From CALARM01 sp964431735 (GTDB taxonomy: Bacteria > Vulcanimicrobiota > SpSt-956 > JAKJGF01), in assembly GCA_964431735.1 (NCBI GenBank), contig CAYSLJ010000053.1:1-41684 (forward strand): a DNA stretch of 41,684 nucleotides, given 5' to 3'. Below the pieces are notes generated by a model. That model did no database searches and was not told where the DNA came from. It worked only from the letters and a program-made list of their open reading frames with translations. Both the position numbers and the translations under genes were made by a program. Below are positions 40,930 through 41,684 of the stretch, piece after piece. Numbering within the stretch: position 1 is the first letter of the stretch; every line of letters starts with the position of its first letter.

Positions 40930-41684
40930 TTTCTTTTTTCTCCTTTTTTATGGAAAGAAGTACCATTATAAATAAAGGTATAACAAGAGATGGGAATGGA
41001 ATTGTAAAGACATAGGTCAGAGGCTTCGGGACTATAGTAAGGTCTTTTATGCCATTTAAATTTTCCCTGTACACCGAGGGACAAAAAAGATTTCTAAAAA
41101 TTATATATCTGTTACCTTTCATATCCTGAAAAATTTTCCCTGCAAACCTGGTGCCTGTAAAAAGATAGTTACCTTCCCGGACAGGCATAACAGTATCATT
41201 CAATACTATTTTATTGTTCCATATAGACTGAACATGTCCTCCTTTTTCCAAAAACCACGAAGTAATATCCTCTTCCGGTGAAGAAATTTCGTAAAGTTTT
41301 TCACCGGAAGAGGAAAATACTCTGAGAATGTTTTGACTGATATAAGTCCCTATATAAAGCCTGTTATATTCATCTATAATCAGTTCCGTATTACCTGGAG
41401 TTCCATAACCAAAACCATATAGAAAATGCCCGTCTTTATCATATTTCTGAATACGACAGTAAAAGCCTGTATCTATGTATATATTACCATCACTGTCTGA
41501 AACTGCCATAAGAGGATTCGACAAAGGAAATTCTATTTTTTTCAAAAATTCAAAATTTTCAGGGAATCTTGAATATATAAGAGCACCTGACAAAGAAATT
41601 AAAGGCCATATTATAGAAAGTATCATTATTAAAATCAAAAATTTATTTTTTATTTCCAGATCATCTAAATCAGAATTTTTTTGA
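40922..41684 (-). CDS. Membrane protein with NHL/beta-propeller-like segment (5' partial)
   Basis: The frame has no stop up to the right edge, so the gene probably begins outside the window; the first in-window candidate is a TTG at 41638 without a ribosome site. A first helix (FLILIMILSIIWPLISLSGALIY) is followed by an extracytoplasmic ~160 residues with propeller-type units (AVSDSDGNIYIDTGFYCRIQKYDKDGHFL-type and IIDEYNRLYIG). A second helix (FTIPFPSLVIPLFIMVLL) and a short Lys-rich tail end the chain. Only a few blades are present, too few for a whole propeller. Function unknown. Confidence 0.65.
   Translation of the reverse strand, partial: QKNSDLDDLEIKNKFLILIMILSIIWPLISLSGALIYSRFPENFEFLKKIEFPLSNPLMAVSDSDGNIYIDTGFYCRIQKYDKDGHFLYGFGYGTPGNTELIIDEYNRLYIGTYISQNILRVFSSSGEKLYEISSPEEDITSWFLEKGGHVQSIWNNKIVLNDTVMPVREGNYLFTGTRFAGKIFQDMKGNRYIIFRNLFCPSVYRENLNGIKDLTIVPKPLTYVFTIPFPSLVIPLFIMVLLSIKKEKKEND

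Overview
The window is an AT-rich bacterial chromosome segment carrying about 28 protein genes, one tRNA, several sites readable as promoters or terminators, and an unusually dense set of non-coding repeats. Strong Shine-Dalgarno boxes, frequent TTG and GTG starts, lipoproteins and simple Sec signal peptides, copper-amine-oxidase-type stalk domains, and the core order glmU-rplY(ctc)-pth-mfd all resemble Gram-positive or deep-branching uncultured lineages. No outer-membrane gene is visible. The phylum cannot be fixed from the sequence. A 100-N run marks this as a draft assembly.

Layout. 134-3842 (minus): a two-component operon (response regulator, histidine kinase, second regulator with GAF-GGDEF output) behind a good promoter and a structured, tRNA-like leader. 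3839-9416: a small helical protein, then on the plus strand a secreted Ig-like protein, an M24 peptidase, a secreted duplicated-domain protein and a PstS-like binding protein. 9705-13321: an unusual voltage-sensor/RCK ion channel, then a TPR protein (minus). 13499-16829 (plus): a three-gene operon of stalk-domain protein, ROK sugar kinase and a protein with a long EAKI(P/S) repeat interrupted by the assembly gap. 16869-22431 (minus): esterase, a YbjN/PspA-like pair, and mfd. 23070-25388 (plus): a membrane GAF-GAF-degenerate-GGDEF protein sitting between mfd and pth-rplY-glmU (25486-27799, minus). GlmU lacks most of its acetyltransferase domain. tRNA-Gln follows. 28283-30949: a secreted cysteine protease and two lipoproteins. 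30984-32622: parAB. 32769-36375: two large GT-C-like membrane proteins. 36650-41684: an ATP-grasp protein, an L-2-hydroxyglutarate-oxidase-like enzyme, a DUF4013 membrane protein, a phosphoribosyltransferase and a partial NHL-like membrane protein.

The most distinctive feature is the repeat content. About eighteen intergenic places carry runs of a 7-bp unit (CGTGACG/CGTAACG), either alone or inside a ~111-bp element with imperfect terminal inverted repeats. A second 7-bp family (GTGAATA/GTGAAGA type) supplies the stop codon and last residues of three unrelated genes. A third, ~235-bp hairpin element occurs twice. These repeats cluster at gene 3' ends, which suggests they act as mobile or slippage-prone terminators or mRNA-end elements. 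The other items I would look at first are the leader RNA at 3700-3807, the channel with a ~190-residue S1-S2 insert and a GEY pore motif, and the truncated GlmU.
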